DNA of 6,197 nucleotides from Granulosicoccaceae bacterium (lineage in GTDB: Bacteria; Pseudomonadota; Gammaproteobacteria; Granulosicoccales; Granulosicoccaceae), in assembly GCA_023301405.1 (NCBI GenBank), contig JALZUX010000417.1, positions 1-6,197 on the forward strand. The letters are read 5' to 3'. Made by a program: the position numbers and the translations under genes. The notes beneath the pieces were generated by a model that saw only the letters and a program-made list of their open reading frames with translations, had not been told where the DNA came from and did no database searches. Positions 1-5,532 of this stretch are shown here, in pieces (the stretch's first letter is position 1; every line of letters begins with the position of its first letter).

Positions 1-1595
1 TATATGCCGCCTTTCTAGTACCAATTATCGCCGCTTTGTTCGGCTCTTCCCGACAACTACAAAATGGCCCTGTGGCGATTATCTCTTTGATGACGGCAGC
101 AGCACTACTGCCGCTGAATTTAGAGCCCACGCAATACATCGCCTACGCCGCGATGATCGCTATTCTCGCCGGCATTATGCAAATGGTTCTGGGCTTTTTG
201 CGATTAGGCGTTATGGTCGATTTCCTTTCCCATCCGGTAGTTATCGGCTTTACCAATGCTGCGGCGATCGTAATTGCCAGCACACAAATCGGTAAGATTC
301 TGGGGGTAAACCCTGAAACCGGAGCACACCTCTACAACACGTTATGGAATGTGCTGCTAGCGGTACCGCAAACGCACTTCGCGACATTGGCGATGGGCAT
401 CTTTTCCTTAGGCTTACTATTCGGCCTGAAGAAATACGCACCTAAGCTACCCAATATCATTCTCACGATAGTCATTACCATTCTGGTTTCATGGGCTATT
501 GGCTATGAAAAAATGGGCGGTGCTATTGTAGCTGATATCAAAAGCGGCCTACCCTCACTGGTGATACCGGTAATAGATTCTCAACATTTCGGGTTCTTGC
601 TACTACCTGCCTTTATGATCGCGCTGTTAAGCTTTGTAGAAGCATTTTCAATTGCAAAAGCAGTCGCATCAAAAACACGCCAGCACCTTTCTGCTGATCA
701 GGAAATGGTCGGTAAGGGCCTGGCCAATATTGTTGCAGGCGTAACGCAGGGCTATGCTGTTTCAGGGTCTTTCTCTCGCACGGCAGTCGCTTTTGATGCC
801 GGTGCAAAAACAGGTTTTACGGCTATTGTATCGGGCGTTATCGTCGGTATTACGCTGCTGTTTTTGACGCCATTGCTATACCACTTGCCGGTTGCCACCT
901 TGGCCGCCGTGATCATTGTTGCCGTCATAGGGCTATTTCATTTTGAGCCATTCCGCCACGCCTGGAAAGTGAACCCACATGATGGCTTCGTTGCTTTAGT
1001 GACTTTCCTGACCACCTTATATTTTGCACCACATTTGGAATGGGGCATTCTGATTGGCGTTGTACTATCAATAATGTTCTATCTGTATCGCACCATGCAA
1101 CCGCATTTTGCAGAAGTCTCTTTAAACGACGAAGGTGTCTATCGAGACGCCAATCTTAATTCATTGAAAACCAGTGAAACGGTTGCTTTTTATCGTTATG
1201 ACGGTGATTTATACTTTGCTAATGCAGGCTATCTTGAGCGCAAACTACTTAATGCCGTTGCCGACAAACCTAAACTTAAAGTTATTGTTCTGGATCTAGA
1301 GGCCGTTGATCAAATCGATGCCACCGGAGAAGAAATGCTTGGCCACATGTCTTCGCGCTTAGCCGAGGCCGGCATAGAGTTTTACTTCTCTCGCGTAAAA
1401 TTCAAAGTGGAAGACGCACTCAAGCGATCAGGGCTGTACGACAGGATTGGTAGTGGGCATTTCTATGTTAGACGCACCCGGGCGATCAAGGCAATTAAAG
1501 AAAAATACGGTGATACCGTAGATGTCAGCCACTTGATTTACCATAAGCCGGTAGAAAAACCGGATGACAACGATGATAAACAGGAGATCAAATAA
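1..1595 (+). CDS. SulP-family anion transporter with C-terminal STAS domain (5'-partial)
   Basis: Inner-membrane SulP (SLC26-like) permease, expected to carry sulfate, bicarbonate or another small anion; the substrate cannot be read from sequence. The frame is open to the left edge (first whole codon at base 3, reading YAAFLVPIIAALFGSSRQL, a typical early SulP helix), so the true start lies upstream and perhaps 40-60 residues are missing. The 530 visible residues show many hydrophobic helices up to about residue 365. These include the helix with the family acidic residue (SFVEAFSIAKA, about 210-220) and the signature GLANIVAGVTQGYAVSGSFSR (about 239-259). A cytoplasmic STAS domain covers about 390-490, with the DATG loop (about 439-442) where related SpoIIAA proteins carry DSSG. 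The tail is charged (KPDDNDDKQE). It ends in TAA and is followed by a hairpin, so it is probably not in one transcript with the sigma gene. Family assignment is very secure; substrate is unknown. Confidence 0.95.
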   Translation, partial: YAAFLVPIIAALFGSSRQLQNGPVAIISLMTAAALLPLNLEPTQYIAYAAMIAILAGIMQMVLGFLRLGVMVDFLSHPVVIGFTNAAAIVIASTQIGKILGVNPETGAHLYNTLWNVLLAVPQTHFATLAMGIFSLGLLFGLKKYAPKLPNIILTIVITILVSWAIGYEKMGGAIVADIKSGLPSLVIPVIDSQHFGFLLLPAFMIALLSFVEAFSIAKAVASKTRQHLSADQEMVGKGLANIVAGVTQGYAVSGSFSRTAVAFDAGAKTGFTAIVSGVIVGITLLFLTPLLYHLPVATLAAVIIVAVIGLFHFEPFRHAWKVNPHDGFVALVTFLTTLYFAPHLEWGILIGVVLSIMFYLYRTMQPHFAEVSLNDEGVYRDANLNSLKTSETVAFYRYDGDLYFANAGYLERKLLNAVADKPKLKVIVLDLEAVDQIDATGEEMLGHMSSRLAEAGIEFYFSRVKFKVEDALKRSGLYDRIGSGHFYVRRTRAIKAIKEKYGDTVDVSHLIYHKPVEKPDDNDDKQEIK

Positions 1596-1693
1596 GGTAA
1601 CTAGTCAGAGCACACCTGTCGTGTCAATGGGTGGTGTCGTTGTACTCAAATACGCCTGTACCGCGCGCGAACTGCTACCCTCTATCGTTAATT

Positions 1694-1717
1694 AACCGGC
1701 AACTTCAGTTGCCGGTT
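1694..1717 (+). terminator. Hairpin downstream of the SulP gene, probable terminator
   Basis: AACCGGCAAC and GTTGCCGGTT form a perfect 10-bp stem around a TTCA loop, 98 bases after the SulP stop codon. Only three T residues follow on the + strand, so it is a weak intrinsic terminator on its own. On the opposite strand the stem is followed by AATTAA, so bidirectional activity is not obvious. It could instead stabilise the 3' end of the transporter mRNA. Confidence 0.6.
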
Positions 1718-1822
1718 TGCAGGTCATCAATGGGAGCCCACATGGCTCACAGTGAAGAAGCGGCTAATTATCAGCCACCGCAATGAAGAGAACAGCACAA
1801 ACGTCAGATGCACAGCCTTTTT

Positions 1823-1851
1823 TTGTTACCATGTTGCTGTTGCACTATCAC
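1823..1851 (+). promoter_or_regulatory. Possible sigma-70-type promoter for the sigma/anti-sigma pair
   Basis: TTGTTA (1823-1828) and TATCAC (1846-1851) are separated by 17 bases, each matching 4 of 6 consensus positions, about 60 bases before the ATG at 1914. The match is weak and no ECF-type autoregulatory promoter (GAAC-like -35 with a matching -10 at 15-17 bases) was found by eye. Confidence 0.2.
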
Positions 1852-1913
1852 CCGCCCAGCCTCCTAATAGCGCCGCCTCCAGAAGGATAAAAATTCTGTC
1901 TGATAAACTCTCA

Positions 1914-2543
1914 ATGGATGCCAACGAGATCGAAATTGATCGTCGGAATTCCGGCCAGAGCTCGGCGGAAACCCGACTAATCGCGGATCTGAAAGCCGGC
2001 TCTGAGGATGCAGTACGCCTTTTAGTAGAAAAGAACTGGGGCGCTCTTGTCGCCATCGCCGAGTTGATCCTCAGTGATCGCCACCACGCCGAAGACGTAG
2101 TACAGGAGTCGCTAATGCGCGCATTAGCAAAAATTGATAGCTTTCAACCCCGCCCTACCATCACTGCATGGCTAAAGCGTATAGTAATGAATGCCGCCAT
2201 TAGTAGCTTGCGTAGTCAAAACCGCCGACGTGAATCGCCCCTCCATACAATAAACCCGGAATTAGACAACGGCATACGGATCCCAGCGTTAACTGATCTT
2301 TCGACTAAGTCGACCGAAGATCTTGTCAGCAACGCGCAAACCCGAAAGCAGGTCACCGACACTATTGCTACACTCCCCGAGACATTACGAATACCACTAC
2401 TCCTCAGGGATATCGAAGGCTACACCACCCGTGAAACAGCAGAGATTCTAGAACTGACCGAAGCCAACTTAAAAATCAGGCTGCACCGCGCAAGAACCGC
2501 ATTGCGCCAAAGCCTTCAGGCCCTATGGGCAGGGAGTCACTGA
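1914..2543 (+). CDS. ECF-type RNA polymerase sigma factor
   Basis: A 209-residue extracytoplasmic-function sigma factor that would direct RNA polymerase to a stress or signal regulon. Region 2 spans about residues 18-105, with the core-binding helix HAEDVVQESLMRALAKIDSF (59-78) and the promoter-melting segment around ITAWLKRIVMNAAISSLRSQ (83-102). Region 4 spans about 143-205, with LPETLRIPLLLRDIEGYTTR (154-173) and a helix-turn-helix ending LKIRLHRARTALRQ. No region 3 is present, as expected for ECF proteins. The ATG at 1914 is chosen because homology-like sequence starts just after it, but it lacks a clear ribosome binding site. AGAAGGAT at 1881-1888 sits 7 bases before an in-frame CTG at 1896, a possible alternative start. 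The stop overlaps the anti-sigma start, giving one operon. The target regulon is not visible. Confidence 0.92.
   Translation: MDANEIEIDRRNSGQSSAETRLIADLKAGSEDAVRLLVEKNWGALVAIAELILSDRHHAEDVVQESLMRALAKIDSFQPRPTITAWLKRIVMNAAISSLRSQNRRRESPLHTINPELDNGIRIPALTDLSTKSTEDLVSNAQTRKQVTDTIATLPETLRIPLLLRDIEGYTTRETAEILELTEANLKIRLHRARTALRQSLQALWAGSH
2531..2536 (+). promoter_or_regulatory. Ribosome binding site of the anti-sigma gene
   Basis: AGGGAG lies 6 bases before the ATG at 2543, inside the last codons of the sigma gene. It favours this start over the ATG at 2525, which lies upstream of the site. Confidence 0.7.
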
Positions 2544-2866
2544 TGCCAATGCCCTATTGTAACCATCCGCTGCAGCGCGCTATGAAACGAGGCTTGCTGA
2601 AATGGATGCCCGGCCTGATCACCTGCGAGGAATTTGAACAGTTTGTGGTCGACTACATTGACGGCACACTTGCTGACAACAAACTAAAGGTGTTCAAGCT
2701 ACATTTAAAAATTTGTCCTGAGTGCCGCGACTATATTCAGCATTATCAGCAGACGATTGAGCTGGCTAACCGCGCGGGGGATGTACAGTTGGTGAAAGAC
2801 GCTGGTGACCCACCTGCAGATTTAGTTGCTGCGATACTGGATGCTCAGCGCAAGAACATCAACTAG
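2543..2866 (+). CDS. Soluble zinc-finger (ZAS, zf-HC2) anti-sigma factor
   Basis: A 107-residue protein that should bind and inhibit the ECF sigma factor encoded just upstream. The zinc-binding anti-sigma domain runs from ITCEEFEQFVVDYIDGTL to HLKICPECRDYIQHYQQ (about 26-70). Ligand candidates are C28, H54, C58 and C61, the last three forming HxxxCxxC. The C-to-H spacing of 26 and the following 4 and 3 match Streptomyces RsrA (C11, H37, C41, C44), a thiol-redox anti-sigma factor. There is no hydrophobic helix long enough to cross a membrane, so it probably acts in the cytoplasm and senses a cytoplasmic cue. The ATG at 2543 overlaps the sigma TGA as TGATG and has a good ribosome binding site, so the pair should be made in balanced amounts. 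Redox sensing is inference from ligand spacing; simple zinc or protein-partner control is also possible. Confidence 0.88.
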   Translation: MPMPYCNHPLQRAMKRGLLKWMPGLITCEEFEQFVVDYIDGTLADNKLKVFKLHLKICPECRDYIQHYQQTIELANRAGDVQLVKDAGDPPADLVAAILDAQRKNIN

Positions 2867-2887
2867 CGCTATGCCTGATTTGCTCCC

Positions 2888-3060
2888 GCGTGAAGGTGGT
2901 GTGTTTCACTAGCCCTAAGTAACTACATAGGGTCGGCGAAAGGCGGCGTACCTGGCTGGACCGCAGTAGCACTTGCTTCTGTACGGGTGCTAGGTGAGAA
3001 CCACAAACTGCCAGCGTCAGCAGCCATGCGTGTAGGGAGCGTATGGCATAATAAAATTAT
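2888..3060 (+). other. Structure-rich spacer between convergent genes (candidate structured RNA)
   Basis: The gap between the anti-sigma stop and the end of the Thg1-like gene contains consecutive potential hairpins on the + strand. GTGAA/TTCAC pair at 2890-2909. An imperfect 20-base palindrome with CCCTA/TAGGG arms lies at 2913-2932. GTCGGC-GAAA-GGCGGC at 2932-2947 is a 6-bp stem with one mismatch and a GNRA loop. TAGCAC/GTGCTA pair at 2967-2992. GGT-GAGA-ACC at 2993-3002 has a second GNRA loop. An 8-bp stem lies at 3023-3047 and ATAAT/ATTAT at 3048-3060. CCUAAG at 2914-2919 recalls one half of a tetraloop receptor. Such features occur in group II intron-like and other structured RNAs, but no family is recognised. 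No convincing protein, promoter or T-rich terminator is seen on either strand. Confidence 0.35.
3023..3047 (+). repeat. 8-bp inverted repeat with 9-base loop
   Basis: GCCATGCG (3023-3030) pairs with CGTATGGC (3040-3047) through eight pairs including one G-U, around the loop TGTAGGGAG. It is the strongest single stem of the spacer. No T run follows on either strand, so it is not a standard intrinsic terminator, although it is placed where transcripts from both sides converge. Confidence 0.55.
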
Positions 3061-3117
3061 CGGCCCGAGTATCCATGCCTATCAACACCACCTGCGCTGC
3101 CGCACTGTACGTGTTTG

Positions 3118-3894
3118 TTACATTGGTCTTCTACTATCTTTAATTAATGCTGCTACCATTTCTGCAAACTGATCTTTCATTGGAAGTTCATAATCAACTT
3201 TTAATCTAGTCCGTTGGGCACTTACTTTCACATCGGTTATTGGATTTACCGCCTTTTTCTCATACTGCTCCCAATAAACTCCGGAACCCCGTTTTTGCCA
3301 AAGTGGAACATCATTGTAGTTAATCCCTGCCATCCGGAACAACAGCTCGTTTTTATCAGCAACTGAGAGCCCTGACATTTCCTGGGTGGACTGCTGCCCG
3401 TTTTTACCGGCTTTACGAAGCGCCCAGTAGCAATGAGCGTTAAGTGCATTTCTGTTGGCGTCTTCATTTCGCCACCTAAAATAGTCCACCACCAGTTGCT
3501 GGCTTGGTAGCTCTGAAATACGAGAATCAAAAACCGCAACATCCCCAAGTAAAGTTGAAAATTTTGCGCTCGCCTCGCCTGCTAGCACTGAATTTAATTT
3601 ACGGTGTTTTCGAGAAAAATTGTCTTCATCCTGATGAAACAGCAGTGATATTTCATCACTTTGTGTATAACCAAAAACAACCCTGAATCCGCAGTCCATA
3701 AGGTGCAGAACCGTTTGAATCATAGTGTCCCGAAATTTGACGTCGAATGGCCGCTCAAAGTTATGTACTTCTTTGGTAAGCCGAGTAAAGGAACGCCCGT
3801 CGAGCCTGGCAACCATAAAGATGCCAGGCAGAACGTACCTATCATTTATGGTTTCGTAAACACGTAGTTTTTTGTTTAACTCACCAAATTTCAC
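3118..3894 (-). CDS. Thg1-like protein (TLP), 3'-to-5' RNA polymerase of the tRNA-His guanylyltransferase family
   Basis: A 258-residue cytoplasmic enzyme that should add nucleotides to the 5' end of RNA, probably tRNA. Studied bacterial members repair 5'-truncated tRNAs in a template-dependent way. The palm-domain metal ligands are present: RLDGRSF (D32 in DGR 32-34) and YTQSDEISLLF (D80 and E81). Further bacterial family landmarks are LAGEASAKFS (104-113), DYFRWRNEDANRNALNAHCY (137-156) and WQKRGSGVYW (199-208). The eukaryotic HINNLYN motif, linked to tRNA-His G-1 addition, aligns with NRNALNA, so this is a repair-type TLP rather than a true Thg1. Length is normal and the protein looks intact. 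The start is GTG at 3894, inside the end of the upstream kinase gene (14-base overlap) with no strong ribosome binding site, so translation is probably coupled. The family is secure; the physiological substrate is inferred. Confidence 0.93.
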   Translation of the reverse strand: MKFGELNKKLRVYETINDRYVLPGIFMVARLDGRSFTRLTKEVHNFERPFDVKFRDTMIQTVLHLMDCGFRVVFGYTQSDEISLLFHQDEDNFSRKHRKLNSVLAGEASAKFSTLLGDVAVFDSRISELPSQQLVVDYFRWRNEDANRNALNAHCYWALRKAGKNGQQSTQEMSGLSVADKNELLFRMAGINYNDVPLWQKRGSGVYWEQYEKKAVNPITDVKVSAQRTRLKVDYELPMKDQFAEMVAALIKDSRRPM

Positions 3895-4339
3895 TTGACC
3901 AAGGCTCTGTTTTAAAGGCGCTATTTGCTAAAATACTGACATACCAAATGTGCTTATAACCTTCCGCTAATTGAGGAATCTCTAGTTTCGCGTGAGTACT
4001 GCGAATTGCGATTTCGGGTATTTTCTCTACCGCAGCACGCGCACTGTTACGAAAAACACATTCTTGAACCTTAGACTGAAAATAGTACCCATGCACCTCA
4101 AACTGAGGCCACTCTTTAACAAAATCAAAATAGCGCTTCCGATCTGCGCGTGAGGGGTTGGTATTATCTATTACCAAGCTCATTTTTGTTGCAAGACAAT
4201 ACTCGATTAGCTTCTGTTCTCGATTTCTTGTTCGCAGAAGATCAAGACTAACTCGCACGTGCGCTTGAAAAAAGTGCTCCTTGTAAAAGGAGCTTTTCCC
4301 ACTTGCTTGAATTCCAGTAAAAATCACAATTTCAGGCAT
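3881..4339 (-). CDS. P-loop polynucleotide-kinase-like protein
   Basis: A 152-residue single-domain kinase of the AAA_33/T4 Pnk type, predicted to transfer phosphate from ATP to an RNA 5'-OH end. The Walker A motif GIQASGKS is at 9-16, with K15 and S16 at the same positions as in T4 Pnk. SLDLLR (D33, R36) reproduces the D-x-x-R pair (D35, R38) of T4 Pnk that activates the 5'-OH and holds the phosphate. IDNTNPSRADR (57-67) matches the segment containing T4 Pnk D85. FRNSAR (96-101) can supply the lid arginine. It has no phosphatase domain, so it cannot heal 3' ends. The TGA overlaps the Thg1-like start. Its own ATG lacks a well-placed ribosome binding site, but a small upstream ORF overlaps it by 8 bases. 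Other P-loop kinases (nucleoside, gluconate or chloramphenicol type) remain possible; pairing with a 5'-end polymerase favours RNA. Confidence 0.85.
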   Translation of the reverse strand: MPEIVIFTGIQASGKSSFYKEHFFQAHVRVSLDLLRTRNREQKLIEYCLATKMSLVIDNTNPSRADRKRYFDFVKEWPQFEVHGYYFQSKVQECVFRNSARAAVEKIPEIAIRSTHAKLEIPQLAEGYKHIWYVSILANSAFKTEPWSSEIW

Positions 4340-4436
4340 CAGCAGGAACTACCTTTAAAATGTAAGTTTTAGTTATGAAGCGGCACAGCGGAGTCGGGCT
4401 TGATCTACATACTTTTGTTGCACAGCATGCACTCAT
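4332..4436 (-). CDS. Candidate 34-residue cysteine-rich small ORF coupled to the kinase
   Basis: The ORF starts at ATG 4436 (MSACCATKVC), ends in VVPADA, and carries Cys at 4, 5, 10 and 18; there is no signal peptide or membrane segment and no recognised family. AAGGAAAGG lies 7 bases before its ATG, the best ribosome binding site near the cassette. Its TGA lies inside the first codons of the kinase gene (8-base overlap), so ribosomes finishing here could restart at the kinase ATG. The frame also extends upstream to an ATG at 4523 inside the substrate-binding-protein gene, but that start has no such site. It could be a leader peptide, a small partner protein, or simply chance. Confidence 0.35.
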   Translation of the reverse strand: MSACCATKVCRSSPTPLCRFITKTYILKVVPADA

Positions 4437-4443
4437 TGACCAG

Positions 4444-4452
4444 CCTTTCCTT
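4444..4452 (-). promoter_or_regulatory. Strong ribosome binding site ahead of the small ORF
   Basis: AAGGAAAGG on the - strand, 7 bases before the ATG at 4436. It is too far (over 100 bases) from the kinase ATG to serve it directly, and is the main evidence that the small ORF is translated. Confidence 0.45.
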
Positions 4453-4503
4453 ATCTTTGATACAGCATCGCGGCCGCACTTATCTCTTGCCCCAAATGCT
4501 TCC

Positions 4504-5532
4504 TTAAGGCTGCACCATCGCATCAGCCCACTCTTTCAAAAACCGCCCCCGTTTTATCCTATCAAGATAAACCAACAACCCCGGCCCCAAAGTAATAGGC
4601 CGAAAATGCTGCGACTTAGCCAGCGCCTTACCATCAATAGGTGGTAACCCCGCCGCCTCGTCAATCAGCTGCCGACCTTGCGCATCAATCAAAAAATCAA
4701 TAAAGGAACCACCTAACTCAGGACGCTCTGCAGTTGTAGGAATCAGCGCCGTACGCAACATAAAATGCGTGTAGTCAGAAAGCGGAACAATAGTACCATC
4801 GCTATCTTTCTCAAGCACTGCCGACGCATAACTACCAACAACATTGTAGGCCAATATAATTTCACCGGTTTTTAAACCATCAATCATTTCTGATGAGCAA
4901 CAATAAAGCTTAGGGTTCAAGGCTCCCATGACCTCAGCAAGACGCCAGAACATATCGCTTTGCCTTGAATCCTGAGTAGCGAACAAATAACCGGCACCAG
5001 AGACACGCAGATCATAGGTGCCTATTTTCCCTGCGAAGTGATCAGGGTTATCACGCAGCAGGGTAAGTAACTCCTGTCTGTTTTGCGGTAGCTTTAAGTT
5101 ACGCATTCCGGCACGGGATACCAACAGCACGGCGGGCTCTTGGGTGAAAGCAAACAGCAGGTTACGCCAGCGTGCCCAGCGGGGCATGCTATCTGCAACA
5201 CTTGAATCATGAGCTTGCGCCAGTCCGTCATTTACTAACTTCATTTGCAAGTCCATTGCAGACGATATAACTACATCATATTTTGCCTGTTCATTATTAA
5301 TAGCAGAGAACAGCTCTTTACTGGATGCCACTGTGTATAACACGCTGACACTGGGATTACGCTTTTGATAAGCCAGGATTAACGGCTCAACGTAGGCAAG
5401 ATCTGTATTAGAAAGCACACGCAATTGACTGCGGCTGTTTTCAACTGCAAATAGCTCTTCGTCTTCTACTTCAAAAGCATCTGCCACGCCAATGAATACA
5501 TTTAATAGTATTACAACAATAATGTAGCGCAA
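4504..5532 (-). CDS. Periplasmic ABC-type substrate-binding protein, probable co-sensor of the adjacent histidine kinase
   Basis: A 342-residue class II periplasmic binding protein of the iron/phosphoglycerate (AfuA/PgtC-like) type. A short signal peptide (MRYIIVVILLNVFIGVADA, residues 1-19) precedes a mature start at FEVEDEE. The first lobe begins LRVLSNTDLAYVEPLILAYQ (37-56) and has KYDVVISSAMD (84-94). The crossover and second lobe include GKIGTYDLRVSGAGYLFATQ (168-187) and ILAYNVVGSY (226-235). ELGGSFIDFLIDAQGRQLI (272-290) is typical of the C-terminal lobe. The start is TTG at 5532 with AGAGGG 6 bases before it, overlapping the histidine kinase end by 22 bases. No permease or ATPase gene is nearby, which suggests ligand sensing for the kinase rather than transport. 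An adjacent Cys pair (C211, C212) could form a vicinal disulfide after export. The ligand is unknown. Confidence 0.88.
   Translation of the reverse strand: MRYIIVVILLNVFIGVADAFEVEDEELFAVENSRSQLRVLSNTDLAYVEPLILAYQKRNPSVSVLYTVASSKELFSAINNEQAKYDVVISSAMDLQMKLVNDGLAQAHDSSVADSMPRWARWRNLLFAFTQEPAVLLVSRAGMRNLKLPQNRQELLTLLRDNPDHFAGKIGTYDLRVSGAGYLFATQDSRQSDMFWRLAEVMGALNPKLYCCSSEMIDGLKTGEIILAYNVVGSYASAVLEKDSDGTIVPLSDYTHFMLRTALIPTTAERPELGGSFIDFLIDAQGRQLIDEAAGLPPIDGKALAKSQHFRPITLGPGLLVYLDRIKRGRFLKEWADAMVQP

Larger units (their letters stand above)
1596..1913 (+). other. Spacer and leader ahead of the sigma factor gene
   Basis: This 318-base stretch contains the hairpin at 1694-1717 and no gene I can defend. 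Two very short ORFs lie in tandem. One is 1742-1786 (14 codons, starts MAHSEEAANY) with GGGAG 5 bases before its ATG. The other is 1783-1890 (35 codons, starts MKRTAQTSDA), whose ATG overlaps the first stop as ATGA. A GTG at 1752 is in frame with the sigma factor, but the 54 residues it would add (rich in Cys, Pro and Ala) do not resemble a sigma N-terminus. The tandem short ORFs could form a leader that influences sigma translation, or could be chance. Confidence 0.4.

Noticed and set aside
36..38. TTG as the start of the SulP gene
   Set aside because: The frame continues upstream to the window edge with typical SulP sequence, so this codon is internal.
1669..1690. ECF-type promoter (GAACT ... 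CGTTA) ahead of the sigma gene
   Set aside because: Spacing of 12 bases is too short for an ECF promoter and the elements are only loosely matched.
1752..1913. N-terminal extension of the sigma factor from GTG 1752
   Set aside because: The added 54 residues have no sigma-like content and the GTG has no properly spaced ribosome binding site (GGGAG is 15 bases away).
2525..2542. Earlier ATG at 2525 for the anti-sigma factor
   Set aside because: The ATG at 2543 has AGGGAG 6 bases before it and the classic TGATG coupling; 2525 has no such site.
3093..3104. TGCG-CTGC-CGCA hairpin as a terminator for the Thg1-like gene
   Set aside because: Only four base pairs and no T run on either strand.
2987..3172. 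61-codon + strand ORF from GTG 2987
   Set aside because: It runs into the end of the Thg1-like gene on the other strand, has no ribosome binding site or recognisable domain, and lies in the hairpin-rich spacer.
3504..3867. Two + strand ORFs (60 and 68 codons) inside the Thg1-like gene
   Set aside because: Antisense shadows of a well-conserved gene, without ribosome binding sites or domain content.
4437..4523. Extension of the small ORF to ATG 4523
   Set aside because: It overlaps the substrate-binding-protein gene in another frame and has no ribosome binding site; only the 4436 start is supported.
4375..4647. 90-codon + strand ORF
   Set aside because: It is antisense to the end of the substrate-binding protein and to the small ORF; Pro/His/Arg-rich shadow with no family features.
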